Source: Intestinimonas massiliensis (ex Afouda et al. 2020)
Lineage (GTDB): Bacteria; Bacillota; Clostridia; Oscillospirales; Oscillospiraceae
Direction of reading: 5' to 3'
NCBI RefSeq assembly: GCF_900626285.1
Contig: NZ_LR131147.1
Span: 1,704,658 to 1,768,657 of the forward strand
DNA length: 64,000 nucleotides
Part shown: in pieces, positions 8,566 through 17,371 of the stretch
Layout: every line of letters starts with the position of its first letter
How positions within the stretch are numbered: position 1 is the first letter of the stretch
Translations under genes and position numbers: made by a program
Notes under the pieces: generated by a model
Seen by the model: the letters and a program-made list of their open reading frames with translations, nothing else
Told to the model about the DNA's origin: nothing
Databases searched by the model: none

Positions 8566-9977
8566 TTTTTGAGCGGAGCCGTCCCGGCCGGGGCACCGAC
8601 CTGCTGCCCCCGCTGGACGTGCCGGAGTGCCCGGTGCCGGAGGAATTCGCCCGCAAAAAAGCCCCCCGGCTGCCGGAGATCGGGGAGAGCGACCTGTCCC
8701 GCCACTACCAGGCCCTGGCCCGCCGGGCCTTCGGCGTGTGCGACGGGTTCTACCCTCTGGGCTCCTGCACCATGAAGTACAATCCCAAGCTGGGAGAGGA
8801 CATGGCCGCCCTCCCCGGCTTCACCGGCATCCACCCCCTCCAGCCCGGCCACACCATCAAGGGCTGCCAGCTGGCCATGGCCCAGACGGAGTACGCCCTG
8901 GCCCGGATCACCGGCATGGACCGGGTGACCCTCCAGCCCGCCGCCGGCGCCCACGGGGAGTTTACCGGCCTGCTGCTCATCAAGGCCTACCACCGCCACC
9001 GGGGGGACAATGCCCGGACGGTGATCCTGGTGCCCGACTCGGCCCACGGCACCAACCCGGCCTCGGCGGCCATGGCGGGCTTCACCGTCCGCAACATTCC
9101 CTCCACGGCGGAGGGCCTGGTGGACCTGGAGGCCCTGAAGGCCGCCTGCGGCCCGGATACGGCGGGGCTCATGCTCACCAACCCCAACACGGTGGGCCTC
9201 TTTGAGCGGGACATTCTGGAGATCACCAGAATCGTCCACGAGGCCGGCGGCCTGGTGTACTACGACGGGGCCAACCTGAACGCCATCATGGGGGTGGCCC
9301 GGCCGGGAGACATGGGCTTCGACGTGTGCCACCTGAACCTGCACAAGACCTTCGCCACCCCCCACGGCGGCGGCGGCCCCGGCAGCGGCCCGGTGGGCTG
9401 CAAGGAGTTCCTGGCCCCCTTCATGCCCGGCTCCGCCCTGTGCGGCAACGGCGGCGCCCACTCCATCGGCCAGGTCCGGGCCTTCCACGCCAACTTCCTG
9501 GTGGTGGTGAAGGCCCTGGCCTACCTGATGCGGCTGGGCAACTCCCGGGTGGCGGAGGCCGCCCAGGGGGCGGTGCTCAACGCCAATTACCTGAAGCACA
9601 AGCTGGAGGAGGCGGGCTATACCGCCGCTTTCCCCGGGCTGTGCATGCACGAGTTCGTCCTCACCCTGGAGGGGCTGAAGAAGGAGACGGGGGTGTCCGC
9701 CCTGGATGTGGCCAAGGCCATGCTGGACGCCGGCATCCACCCGCCCACGATGTACTTCCCCCTCATCGTCCACGAGGCGCTGATGTTCGAGCCCACCGAG
9801 ACCGAGGCTCCCGAGACCCTGGATCAGGCGGCAGAAGTGCTGGCGGACATCCTCCGCCGGGCCAAGGAGGACCCGGAGGCCCTCCACGCCGCCCCCCACT
9901 CCACCGTGGTGGGCCGCCCGGACGAGACTGCCGCCGCCCGCCATCCGGTGGTGCGGTACGCCTTCCCGGAGGGCTGA
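8556..9977 (+). CDS. gcvPB: Glycine dehydrogenase (decarboxylating) subunit 2
   Basis: A 473-residue protein from ATG 8556, inside the last codons of gcvPA, with GAAGGAGG upstream. It carries the PLP lysine in HLNLHKTFATPHGGGGPG (Lys264) and the P-protein signatures GFYPLGSCTMKYNPK and HGTNPASAAM. It pairs with GcvPA to form the catalytic P protein. The frame is open upstream within gcvPA, but that extension is not conserved-looking. lpd starts 2 bases after its stop. Confidence 0.95.
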   Translation: MELIFERSRPGRGTDLLPPLDVPECPVPEEFARKKAPRLPEIGESDLSRHYQALARRAFGVCDGFYPLGSCTMKYNPKLGEDMAALPGFTGIHPLQPGHTIKGCQLAMAQTEYALARITGMDRVTLQPAAGAHGEFTGLLLIKAYHRHRGDNARTVILVPDSAHGTNPASAAMAGFTVRNIPSTAEGLVDLEALKAACGPDTAGLMLTNPNTVGLFERDILEITRIVHEAGGLVYYDGANLNAIMGVARPGDMGFDVCHLNLHKTFATPHGGGGPGSGPVGCKEFLAPFMPGSALCGNGGAHSIGQVRAFHANFLVVVKALAYLMRLGNSRVAEAAQGAVLNANYLKHKLEEAGYTAAFPGLCMHEFVLTLEGLKKETGVSALDVAKAMLDAGIHPPTMYFPLIVHEALMFEPTETEAPETLDQAAEVLADILRRAKEDPEALHAAPHSTVVGRPDETAAARHPVVRYAFPEG

Positions 9978-9978
9978 G

Positions 9979-11283
9979 ATGTACGATCTGCTGATTATCG
10001 GCGGAGGGCCCGGCGGCTGCGCCGCCGCCCTCCGGGCCGCCAGGGGCGGCCTGTCGGTGGCCCTGTTTGAGCCCCGACAGGTGGGGGGCACCTGCCTGAA
10101 CCGGGGGTGCATTCCCACCAAGGCCCTGCTCCACGGGGCCAGGCCGGGGTGCGACTGGGCCGCCCTGGCCGCGGAAAAGGAAAACGTGGTAACCACCCTC
10201 CGCTCCGGCATGGAGAAGCAGCTGAAAGCCGCCAAGGTGGAGGTGGTTCCCGCCCAGGCTGTCATCACCGGCCCCAACACCGTCAGGACCCCGGACGGCA
10301 CGGTGTGGGAGGGCAGGTCCATCCTGGTTGCCGTGGGCTCCTTCCCTGCCCCCCTCCCCATTCCCGGGATGGACCTGCCCGGTGTCGTAAACAGCGACGG
10401 CCTGATGGACGACATCCGGCCCCGGGACCACCTGCTCATCATCGGCGGGGGCGTCATCGGGGTGGAGCTGGCCTGGGTGTGGGCCAGCTCCGGGTGTAAG
10501 GTCACCATTGTGGAGGCCCTGGACCGGCTCATCGCCAATCTGGACCGGGAGCTGTCCCAGAGCCTGACCATGGAGCTGAAAAAGGCGGGGGTGACGGTGT
10601 ACACCGGCGCCTCGGTGTCCGAAATCACCCCCGGCCCCGTTGTCCGCTTTACCCACAAGGGGGCGGAGCAGGTCCTGGAAGCCGACACGGTGCTGGTGGC
10701 CGCCGGACGCAAGCCCGCCACCGCTGGCCTGTTCGAGGGGATCTCCCCCGCCATGGAGCGGGGCTTCCTGACGGCAGACGACCACTTCCGCACCTCCATC
10801 CCCTCCATCTACGCCATCGGGGACGCCATCGGCGGAGCCATGCTGGCCCACAAGGCGGAGGCGGAGGGAGACGTGGTAGCCGATCTGCTGCTGGGCCGCA
10901 CCCCCCACCGGGGCACCTCCCCCATTCCCTCCTGCGTGTACACCGACCCGGAGCTGGCCCAGGTGGGCCTGACCCTGGACGAGGCCAGGGCCCGGAATAT
11001 TCCCGCCGTCAGCGGCAAGTGCGTCATGGGCGCCAACGGCCGCACCCTCATCGAGGGGGGCAAGCGGGGCTTCATCAAGCTGGTGTTCCACAAGGACAGC
11101 CATGCCCTGCTGGGTGCCCAGCTGTGCTGCTATCGGGCCTCCGACCTGATCGACGAGCTGACCCTGGCGGTCACCCTGGGCCTGACGGCGGAGCAGCTCC
11201 TCCGGCCGGTCCGCCCCCACCCCACCTTTGCCGAGGCCATCACCGCCGCGGTAGAGGCAGGCGCGGAAGCCCTGAACAAGTAA
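9979..11283 (+). CDS. lpdA: Dihydrolipoyl dehydrogenase (glycine cleavage L protein)
   Basis: A 434-residue FAD/NAD disulfide oxidoreductase. It has the FAD-binding GGGPGG near residue 8, the redox-active disulfide GGTCLNRGCIPTK (Cys41, Cys46), a second Rossmann motif IIGGGVIGVELA, the FAD contact YAIGDA, and the C-terminal HPTFAEA of the partner active site (HP.....E). It reoxidises the dihydrolipoyl group of GcvH with NAD. It is somewhat shorter than the 460-470 residues of typical Lpd. It is last in the operon and followed by a strong terminator. Confidence 0.93.
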   Translation: MYDLLIIGGGPGGCAAALRAARGGLSVALFEPRQVGGTCLNRGCIPTKALLHGARPGCDWAALAAEKENVVTTLRSGMEKQLKAAKVEVVPAQAVITGPNTVRTPDGTVWEGRSILVAVGSFPAPLPIPGMDLPGVVNSDGLMDDIRPRDHLLIIGGGVIGVELAWVWASSGCKVTIVEALDRLIANLDRELSQSLTMELKKAGVTVYTGASVSEITPGPVVRFTHKGAEQVLEADTVLVAAGRKPATAGLFEGISPAMERGFLTADDHFRTSIPSIYAIGDAIGGAMLAHKAEAEGDVVADLLLGRTPHRGTSPIPSCVYTDPELAQVGLTLDEARARNIPAVSGKCVMGANGRTLIEGGKRGFIKLVFHKDSHALLGAQLCCYRASDLIDELTLAVTLGLTAEQLLRPVRPHPTFAEAITAAVEAGAEALNK

Positions 11284-11295
11284 ATCCGCTTTTCA

Positions 11296-11329
11296 AAAAG
11301 TCCGGTCCCACTTGGGGCCGGACTTTTTT
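11296..11329 (+). terminator. Terminator of the gcv operon
   Basis: AAAAAGTCCGGTCCC, a short loop, then GGGCCGGACTTTTTT: a GC-rich stem followed by T residues, 12 bases after lpd. Its core nearly repeats the terminator at 12177. Confidence 0.88.
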
Positions 11330-11340
11330 ATCTTTCCTCT

Positions 11341-11358
11341 TGACAGGGATCATTGTCA
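11341..11358 (+). promoter_or_regulatory. Dyad TGACA-N8-TGTCA ahead of the XRE gene
   Basis: A perfect 5-bp inverted repeat separated by 8 bases lies 17 bases upstream of the XRE start and overlaps a TTGACA at 11340-11345. It could be an autoregulatory operator. No good -10 box at the right distance was seen, so the promoter itself is unresolved. Confidence 0.35.
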
Positions 11359-11374
11359 CACAGGAGGCGATATC

Positions 11375-11590
11375 ATGCCGCTTTACAACCGGCTGAAGGA
11401 ACACCGGGCCCGGCTGGGGGTCAACCAGCAGGAGCTGGGCCGCATGGCGGGGGTGTCCAGGCAGACCATCAGCCAGATCGAGCGGGGGGACTACTCCCCC
11501 TCCGTCACTCTTGCCCTGAAGCTGGCCAGGCTGTGTGGGGTAACCGTGGAGGATATTTTCAGCTATGAGGAGGATGGAAACCATGCATGA
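11375..11590 (+). CDS. Small XRE-family transcriptional regulator
   Basis: A 71-residue protein from ATG 11375, with CAGGAGG 8 bases upstream. It is almost entirely one helix-turn-helix: QQELGRMAGVSRQTISQIERG (recognition helix) and the typical tail SPSVTLALKLARLCGVTVEDIF. This matches the short YgzD/YozG-type regulators that sit in front of DUF membrane proteins. Its stop overlaps the start of the downstream membrane gene by 8 bases, so the two form a pair. Target genes cannot be read from sequence. Confidence 0.9.
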   Translation: MPLYNRLKEHRARLGVNQQELGRMAGVSRQTISQIERGDYSPSVTLALKLARLCGVTVEDIFSYEEDGNHA

Positions 11591-12174
11591 CAAGGTAACA
11601 CAGGAAAATCGCAGGGCCCTGCCCAGATTTTTGGGGTCAGTGCTGCTCTTTGCCCTGCTGGGAGGCGCGGGCGGCTTTTCGTCAGTATCGCCGGACCCAC
11701 CGGCCTGGCCGGCTGGGCGGAGGCGGGCCTGGAGGGGCTTCTGGCGGCGGCGGTGTCCTGGGGCATCCCGGTGAGCTCGGTGATCCTGCTGGGCATCGGA
11801 CTGGGGCTGTACCGCTCTGCCAAGGGCCGGTACAGCCGCTGGGACGGGGAGGACGAGGATCTGGCGGAGGGCATTGAGATCTCCCTCAGCTATGTGCTGC
11901 TCTTCACCGCCCTGGCCGTCATTCTGGACTTTTTCTTCCTGTCGGAAAGTGGCTGGGCAGCTGCGACGAGGCGGAAAAAGCCCAGATGGGCCAGGCCGCC
12001 TATCAGGCCTTCCGGGTGGCCGCCGGTACCTGTCTGTGCCTCTGGGTGGTGTTCACCGTGCTGAATTTCTCCTTTGACATCGGCCTGCTGCCCGCCCTGA
12101 CGGTGCTGGTGGTCCTGGGGGTGCTCCAGGTCACCTACTGCCTGACCTGCATCAGGCTGAGCCGCTCCAAATAA
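11583..12174 (+). pseudogene. DUF3169-like membrane protein gene with two single-base deletions
   Basis: Reading from ATG 11583 gives MHDKVTQENRRALPRF and a membrane helix. The frame then fails at the TTTT run near 11681: one extra T would give GGFFVSIAGPTGLAGW and continue. The second frame gives WGIPVSSVILLGIGLGLYRS and YVLLFTALAVILDFFFL, then fails near 11942, where one extra base would continue through KWLGSCDEAEKAQMGQAAY to FRVAAGTCLCLWVVFTVL and the stop at 12174. The rebuilt protein would have about 197 residues and five to six membrane segments. An XRE regulator followed by a DUF3169 protein is a common Firmicute pair. Either the gene is dead or two bases are missing from the assembly. 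Confidence 0.7.
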
Positions 12175-12176
12175 GC

Positions 12177-12212
12177 AAAAAGTCCGGTCCCAAACGGGAC
12201 CGGACTTTTTTC
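12177..12212. terminator. Bidirectional terminator between the membrane gene and hydA
   Basis: AAAAAGTCCGGTCCC, loop AAAC, GGGACCGGACTTTTTT. A-runs and T-runs on both sides let it serve the convergent genes on each strand. Confidence 0.88.
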
Positions 12213-12216
12213 CGGG

Positions 12217-13971
12217 TCACACCCGGTAGCGCTTCTGCTTGATATAGGTGCAGTGGAGCAGCTCGTGGGCCTTGTGGCCGCCGGGCTCTCCCAGATAGGA
12301 GTGGTACACCGTCTGGACCACCGGGTTCTTGTGGCTGCGGCGGTACTCCATGTTCTCGTCCTGCCTGTACAGGGCGGCGGCCCGGAGGGCCTTGATGTCG
12401 GTGAAGTTGCGCACGTCGGCGTGCTGGATGGGCTGGCCGCCGCCGTTGATGCAGCCGCCGGGGCAGGCCATGAACTCGATGAAGTCGTACTCCATGGAGC
12501 CGTCCCGGATGCCGTCCAGCACCACCTTCACGTTGTGGAGGCCGGAGGCCACGCACACCCGCACCGTGCGGCCGGGCAGCTCATAGCTGGCCTCCTTGAT
12601 CCCCGCCATGCCCCGGACCTCGCGGTACTCCAGGGGAGCCATCTCGCCGTCGGTGAGCTCCTCCACCACGGTGCGCAGGGCGGCCTCCATCACGCCGCCG
12701 GAGGCGCCGAAGATGGTGGCGGCGCCGGTGGAGATGCCCAGCATCTCATCAAACTCCCCGTCGGGCAGGTGGTCGAACAGCAGGCCCGCCTGGGTGATCA
12801 TGCGGCCCAGCTCCCGGGTGGTGAGGGACACGTCCACCGGCATGCAGCCGTTGGGCAGCCGCTGCTCCTCCCGGCGCACCTCGTATTTCTTGGCGGTGCA
12901 GGGCATGATGGACACCACATAGATGTCGTCCGGGTCAATACCCATACTCTCGGCGTAGTAGGTCTTGACCAGGGAGCCGAACATCTGCTGGGGGGACTTG
13001 CAGGTGGACACGTTGGCCATCACATCGGGGGCATGCTGTTCCATGTACCGGATCCAGCCGGGGGAGCAGGAGGTGATGAGGGGCAGCTTGCCGCCGCCCC
13101 GCAGGCGGTTGAGGAACTCGGTGCCCTCCTCCATGATGGTGAAGTCGGCGGCGGTGTCCACGTCGAACACCTTGTCAAAGCCCAGGCGGCGGAGGGCGGT
13201 GACCATCTTCCCTTCCACGTTGGTGCCGATGGGCATGCCGAAGCACTCGCCCAGGGTGACCCGGACGGAGGGGGCGGGACCCACCACCACGTGCTTCCTG
13301 GGATCGGCCAGGGCGGCCAGCACCTTGCCGGTATCGTCCTTCTCGCTGAGGGCGCCGGTGGGGCAGGCCACGATGCACTGGCCGCAGGACACGCAGTCCA
13401 CCTCGTTCAGGTCCCGGTCAAAGGCGCAGCCGATGTGGGTGGCAAACCCCCGGTCGTTGGGGCCGATGACCCCCACCTCCTGGGTGGTCCGGCACACGGC
13501 GGTGCAGCGGCGGCAGAGGACGCACTTGGAGTTGTCCCGCACCAGGTGGGGGGCGGAATCCTCGATCTGGGGATACATATTGTCGCTGGCGTAGCGCACC
13601 GCGTCAATGCCCAGGTCGCTGGCCAGCTGCCGCAGCTCGCACTGGCTGTTGCGGGCGCAGGTCAGGCAGTCCATCCGGTGGTTGGACAGGATCAGCTCCA
13701 GGGTGAGCTGGCGGGACTTGCGTACCCGCTCGGTGTTGGTGTACACCTCCATGCCGTCGGCCACGGGGTAGACGCAGGAGGCCACCAGGCTCTTGGCTCC
13801 CTTCACCTCCACCACGCAGATGCGGCAGGCGCCGATCTCGTTGATGCCCTTGAGGAAGCACAGCGACGGGATATTGAAGCCCGCGGAACGGGCCGCCTCC
13901 AGCACCGTGGTCCCGGCGGGAACGGTGACGGGGATGTCGTTGATGCGCAGAGATACCATCTTTTCGTCCAT
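12217..13971 (-). CDS. hydA: NAD(P)-linked [FeFe] hydrogenase, catalytic subunit
   Basis: A 584-residue protein. The N-terminus is a plant-type [2Fe-2S] domain (Cys38, 49, 52, 66), followed by a His/Cys cluster region (HRMDCLTCARNSQC), two [4Fe-4S] clusters (CVLCRRCTAVC, CVSCGQCIVAC) and the H-cluster domain with TSCSPGW (about 299), MPCTAKKYE (about 356) and EFMACPGGCINGGGQP (about 499), ending in a small-subunit-like tail. It evolves or takes up H2. The L1 motif has Ser where clostridial monomeric CpI has Cys (TSCCP), as I recall for several multimeric enzymes. It is the last gene of the operon, after the NuoE- and NuoF-like subunits. Confidence 0.95.
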   Translation of the reverse strand: MDEKMVSLRINDIPVTVPAGTTVLEAARSAGFNIPSLCFLKGINEIGACRICVVEVKGAKSLVASCVYPVADGMEVYTNTERVRKSRQLTLELILSNHRMDCLTCARNSQCELRQLASDLGIDAVRYASDNMYPQIEDSAPHLVRDNSKCVLCRRCTAVCRTTQEVGVIGPNDRGFATHIGCAFDRDLNEVDCVSCGQCIVACPTGALSEKDDTGKVLAALADPRKHVVVGPAPSVRVTLGECFGMPIGTNVEGKMVTALRRLGFDKVFDVDTAADFTIMEEGTEFLNRLRGGGKLPLITSCSPGWIRYMEQHAPDVMANVSTCKSPQQMFGSLVKTYYAESMGIDPDDIYVVSIMPCTAKKYEVRREEQRLPNGCMPVDVSLTTRELGRMITQAGLLFDHLPDGEFDEMLGISTGAATIFGASGGVMEAALRTVVEELTDGEMAPLEYREVRGMAGIKEASYELPGRTVRVCVASGLHNVKVVLDGIRDGSMEYDFIEFMACPGGCINGGGQPIQHADVRNFTDIKALRAAALYRQDENMEYRRSHKNPVVQTVYHSYLGEPGGHKAHELLHCTYIKQKRYRV

Positions 13972-13985
13972 GTCCGTTCCCTCCC

Positions 13986-15788
13986 TTACTGCTTGCTGAT
14001 GGCGTCAAAGCGGCAGTGGTCCATACAGGCGCCGCACTTGATGCACTTGGACTGGTTGATGATATGGGGGGCCCGCACCGCGCCGGAGATGGCTCCGGTG
14101 GGGCAGCCCTGGGCGCAGCGGGTACAGCCCTTGCACTTGGTGGGATCCACCACGTACTGGATCAGGGCCTTGCACACGCCGGCGGGGCAGCGCTTCTCAT
14201 ACACGTGGGCCTCGTACTCGTCCCGGAAGTGCTTCAGGGTGGACAGCACCGGGTTGGGGGCGGTCTGGCCCAGGCCGCACAGGGCGGACTGCTTGATGTG
14301 GTTGCACAGCTCCTCGATGGTGTCCAGATCCTCCGGCTCGCCGTTGCCCTCGGTGATCTTGGTCAGCAGGCCCAGCAGCCGCTTGGTGCCGATGCGGCAG
14401 GGAGCGCATTTGCCGCAGGATTCGTCCACGATGAACTCCAGGAAGAACTTGGCGATATCCACCATGCAGTTGTCCTCATCCATGACGATGAGGCCGCCGG
14501 AGCCCATCATGGAGCCGATGGCCCCCAGGGATTCATAGTCGATGGGGGTATCGATGAGGGAGGCGGGGATGCAGCCGCCGGAGGGGCCGCCGGTCTGGGC
14601 GGCCTTGAACTTCTTGCCGCCGGGGACGCCGCCGCCGATGTCCTCCACCACGGTGCGCAGGGTGGTGCCCATGGGGATCTCCACCAGGCCGGTGTTGGTG
14701 ATCTTGCCGCCCAGGGCAAACACCTTGGTGCCCTTGCTCTTCTCGGTGCCGATGGCGGCGAACTTGTCGGCGCCGTTGTTGAAGATCCAGGTGATGTTGG
14801 CGTAGGTCTCCACGTTGTTCAGCAGGGTGGGCCGGTCAAACAGGCCCTTCACCGCCGGGAAGGGAGGCCGGGTCTTGGGCTCGCCCCGGTGGCCCTCGAT
14901 GGAGCGCATGAGGGCGGTCTCCTCGCCGCAGACGAAGGCGCCGGCCCCCAGCCGCAGCTCCAGGTCGAAGTCGAAGCCGGACTCGAAGATGTTCTTGCCC
15001 AGCAGGCCGTAGCCCTTGGCCTGTTCGATGGCGGTCTCCAGCCGCTTGACGGCGATGGGGTACTCCGCCCGGACGTAGATGTAGCCCTGGTGGGCGCCCA
15101 CGGCGTAGCCGGCGATGGTCATGGCCTCGATGACGCTGAGGGGGTCGCCCTCCAGCACCGACCGGTCCATAAACGCGCCGGGGTCGCCCTCGTCGGCGTT
15201 GCAGCAGACGTACTTGACCCCGTCGGGGCTCACCGCGTCGGCGGTAAACTGCCACTTGGTACCGGTGGGGAAACCGGCGCCGCCGCGGCCCCGGAGGCCG
15301 GAGGCCTTCACGGTGTCGATGACCTGCTGAGGCGGGATCTTCTCGGTCAGGATCTTGCCCAGGGCCTCATAGCCGCCCACGCCGATGTACTCGTCGATGC
15401 TCTCGGGGTTGATGATGCCGCAGTTGCGCAGGGCGATGCGGAACTGGTGCTTGTAGAAGTTGGTCTCCGCCAGGGAGGTGGCCGGACCCTCGCCGCCGCC
15501 GTTCTTGTTCAGCAGGCGCTGGACGATGCGGCCCTTGACGATGTGCTCGGAGACGATCTCCTCCACGTCGTCCACGGTCACATGGGTGTAGCAGGCTCCC
15601 TCGGGGTAAATGGTGACAATGGGTCCCAGGGCACACAGGCCGAAGCACCCGGTGCGCACCACCTTGGCCTCCTTGTCCATGCCCTGAGCCACCAGCTGCT
15701 TCTCAAATTCCTCAATGATCTTGGGGCTGTCCGAGGAGGAGCAGCCGGTGCCGGTGCACACCAGAATATGGGAACGAATCAAGCTCAT
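13986..15788 (-). CDS. hydB: NADH-binding flavoprotein subunit of [FeFe] hydrogenase (NuoF-like)
   Basis: A 600-residue protein: N-terminal thioredoxin-like [2Fe-2S] domain (CTGTGC, later CFGLC), the NuoF core with the NADH/FMN-binding GLRGRGGAGFPTGTKW and CNADEGDPGAF, an SLBB domain, the [4Fe-4S] motif ESCGKCAPCRIGTK, and two C-terminal ferredoxin clusters (CKGCTRCAQGC and CIKCGACMDHC). It passes electrons between NADH (and probably ferredoxin) and HydA. The domain set equals HydB of trimeric electron-bifurcating hydrogenases. It lies 14 bases upstream of hydA on the same strand. Confidence 0.94.
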   Translation of the reverse strand: MSLIRSHILVCTGTGCSSSDSPKIIEEFEKQLVAQGMDKEAKVVRTGCFGLCALGPIVTIYPEGACYTHVTVDDVEEIVSEHIVKGRIVQRLLNKNGGGEGPATSLAETNFYKHQFRIALRNCGIINPESIDEYIGVGGYEALGKILTEKIPPQQVIDTVKASGLRGRGGAGFPTGTKWQFTADAVSPDGVKYVCCNADEGDPGAFMDRSVLEGDPLSVIEAMTIAGYAVGAHQGYIYVRAEYPIAVKRLETAIEQAKGYGLLGKNIFESGFDFDLELRLGAGAFVCGEETALMRSIEGHRGEPKTRPPFPAVKGLFDRPTLLNNVETYANITWIFNNGADKFAAIGTEKSKGTKVFALGGKITNTGLVEIPMGTTLRTVVEDIGGGVPGGKKFKAAQTGGPSGGCIPASLIDTPIDYESLGAIGSMMGSGGLIVMDEDNCMVDIAKFFLEFIVDESCGKCAPCRIGTKRLLGLLTKITEGNGEPEDLDTIEELCNHIKQSALCGLGQTAPNPVLSTLKHFRDEYEAHVYEKRCPAGVCKALIQYVVDPTKCKGCTRCAQGCPTGAISGAVRAPHIINQSKCIKCGACMDHCRFDAISKQ

Positions 15789-15803
15789 CTCTCTGCCCTC
15801 CCC

Positions 15804-16172
15804 TTATTCCGCCGCGCCGATGGTGTACTCTTCCACCACCCGGCCGTTCACCAGATGCTCGCTGACGATGGAGGCCACCTTGTCGGGGGTCATCTTCACG
15901 TAGGTGACCTTCTCCTGACCGGGCACATAGACTTCCACAATGGGCTCCAGCCGGCACACGCCGATGCAGCCGGTCTGGGACACCGTCACGTTCTTCAGAT
16001 CCCGCTTGTTCACTTCCTCCAGAAAGGCGTTGAGGACCGGCCGGGCGCCGGCGGCGATGCCGCAGGTGGCCATACCCACTACCACGCGGATCCGGTTGTC
16101 GTTTGATTCCCGCAAATCAATCTGCTTCTCCATCCGCTCCCGGATGGCACGCAGTTCTGCCAGACTTTTCAT
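15804..16172 (-). CDS. Thioredoxin-like [2Fe-2S] ferredoxin
   Basis: A 122-residue protein with the thioredoxin-fold ferredoxin pattern: MATCGIAAGA, then SQTGCIGVCRLEP. The four cysteines are placed as in NuoE and HydB N-terminal domains. It resembles the small ferredoxin found in clostridial hydrogenase clusters and is probably an extra electron carrier of the complex. Its start overlaps the stop of the upstream ATPase gene by 4 bases (ATGA). Confidence 0.85.
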   Translation of the reverse strand: MKSLAELRAIRERMEKQIDLRESNDNRIRVVVGMATCGIAAGARPVLNAFLEEVNKRDLKNVTVSQTGCIGVCRLEPIVEVYVPGQEKVTYVKMTPDKVASIVSEHLVNGRVVEEYTIGAAE

Positions 16173-16726
16173 GCTTTCATCCCCTTATTTTCTCGTAACA
16201 GCGCTTCCTGTTCCTGCAAATAGTCCCGGACCCAGAGGATCACCTCCGGCTCCGCCAGTGAGATATCGTCCCCCAGCTCCTGCCGCAGCTGGCTGGTGGC
16301 CAGCCCGATCTGAGCCTCCCCCGCCCGGTGGGTGTAGGTCAGCTCCAGCTCCGGCGCGCCCTGGAGCAGCAGGGTAATGCTGCCGGCCATATCGCCCACC
16401 GGGGGGCAGTCGATGTGGTCCGCCTGAAAAACGGCCTTCACCGTGGTACCCACCCCCAGCTGGCTCTCAATAAGCAGGCTCCCGCCGGTCTGCTCCGCCG
16501 CCATGCGCAGCAGGGGCAGCCCCAGCCCCATTTTCCGGGTGGTGCGGGTGGTGGTGAAGGGATCGCTGACTGTGGCCAGCAGCGACCGGCTCATGCCCTT
16601 CCCGTCGTCGGCAATGGTGAGGGTGATGGTGTTCCCCTCCTCCGACAGGGTAATGTCCAGGTGTCTGGCCTGGGCAGTAATGGAGTTCTGGGCGATATCC
16701 AGGGTATAGAGAGCGATCTCCTTCAT
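16169..16726 (-). CDS. Histidine-kinase-like ATP-binding protein in the hydrogenase operon
   Basis: A 185-residue GHKL ATPase domain without a sensor or phospho-acceptor domain. The N box is LDIAQNSITAQ, the G1 box TIADDGKGMS and the G2 box KMGLGLPLL. Such stand-alone ATPases recur in [FeFe]-hydrogenase clusters of Clostridia, where their role is unproven; a regulatory part in complex assembly or signalling is inference. It sits between nuoE- and ferredoxin-like genes, with 9 bases to nuoE. Confidence 0.85.
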   Translation of the reverse strand: MKEIALYTLDIAQNSITAQARHLDITLSEEGNTITLTIADDGKGMSRSLLATVSDPFTTTRTTRKMGLGLPLLRMAAEQTGGSLLIESQLGVGTTVKAVFQADHIDCPPVGDMAGSITLLLQGAPELELTYTHRAGEAQIGLATSQLRQELGDDISLAEPEVILWVRDYLQEQEALLRENKGMKA

Positions 16727-16735
16727 AGGTTCACC

Positions 16736-17230
16736 TTACTTATACATGTCGAGGATCGGACCCACCTGGTCAGGAGTAAGACGGCCATAGACGTCGTTGT
16801 TGATCATCATGACCGGAGCCAGACCGCAGGCGCCCACGCAGCGGCAGGAATCCAGCGAGAACTTCCCGTCCGGCGTGATGGAGCCGGGGGCGATGCCCAG
16901 CTTCTGCTCCACAGCGTTGAGGATGGCCGCCGCTCCCTTGACGTAGCAGGCGGTGCCCAGACAGACGGAGATCTGATATCTCCCCTTGGGGTTCAGGGTG
17001 AACTGGGCGTAGAACGATGCCACCCCGTATACCTCTGACAGGGGAATGTCCAGCCCCTCGGCCACCATGATCTGTACTTCCTCCGGCAGGTATCCGAAGA
17101 TCTCCTGAGCGGCCTGAAGTACCGGCATGGTGGCGCCGGGCTGTCCCTTGTGCTCGGCGATGACCTGCCGCAGGCGCTCTTCCTGCTCAGGGGTCCCCCG
17201 GTAGGGAACGACGGTCTTGCAGTTTGGCAT
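16736..17230 (-). CDS. hydC: NuoE-like [2Fe-2S] subunit of [FeFe] hydrogenase
   Basis: A 164-residue protein with the NuoE/HydC pattern: an N-terminal helical bundle (PVLQAAQEIFGYLPEE), VYGVASFYAQF, and the cluster cysteines in CLGTACYVKG and CRCVGACGLAP. It forms the third subunit of the NAD-linked hydrogenase together with HydB and HydA. ATG 17230 has GAAAGGAAGGA upstream. It opens the structural half of the cluster, behind its own promoter at 17372-17400. Confidence 0.93.
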   Translation of the reverse strand: MPNCKTVVPYRGTPEQEERLRQVIAEHKGQPGATMPVLQAAQEIFGYLPEEVQIMVAEGLDIPLSEVYGVASFYAQFTLNPKGRYQISVCLGTACYVKGAAAILNAVEQKLGIAPGSITPDGKFSLDSCRCVGACGLAPVMMINNDVYGRLTPDQVGPILDMYK

Positions 17231-17291
17231 GGATGCGTCCTTCCTTTCTGAACCATTTGGTTTTATTTTTGTACTTTTAATTCTTACAACA

Positions 17292-17325
17292 TCTGCTGCA
17301 TCAGCCGACAGGCCAATGCAGCAGA
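17292..17325 (-). promoter_or_regulatory. Perfect 10-bp hairpin in the hydC leader
   Basis: TCTGCTGCAT and ATGCAGCAGA are perfect inverted repeats around a 14-base loop, in the transcribed leader between the promoter (17372-17400) and hydC. No T-run follows, so it is not a simple terminator. It could stabilise or process the mRNA or bind a regulator. Confidence 0.6.
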
Positions 17326-17371
17326 ACTTGTCTCATATCTATCCAATCTTTTGTATGTTTTAATAGTTTAA

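Noticed and set aside
8319..10808. 829-codon minus-strand open frame opposite gcvPA-gcvPB-lpd, and similar long frames at 12253-14538, 14016-16106 and 59454-61859
   Set aside because: Antisense shadows of GC-rich genes whose real frames carry clear family motifs; the shadow proteins are low-complexity and rich in Gly, His, Val and Arg without domains.
17261..17290. TTGTA/TACAA dyad before hydC as a Rex operator
   Set aside because: The arms are 11 bases apart, so the 18-base Rex geometry is not met.
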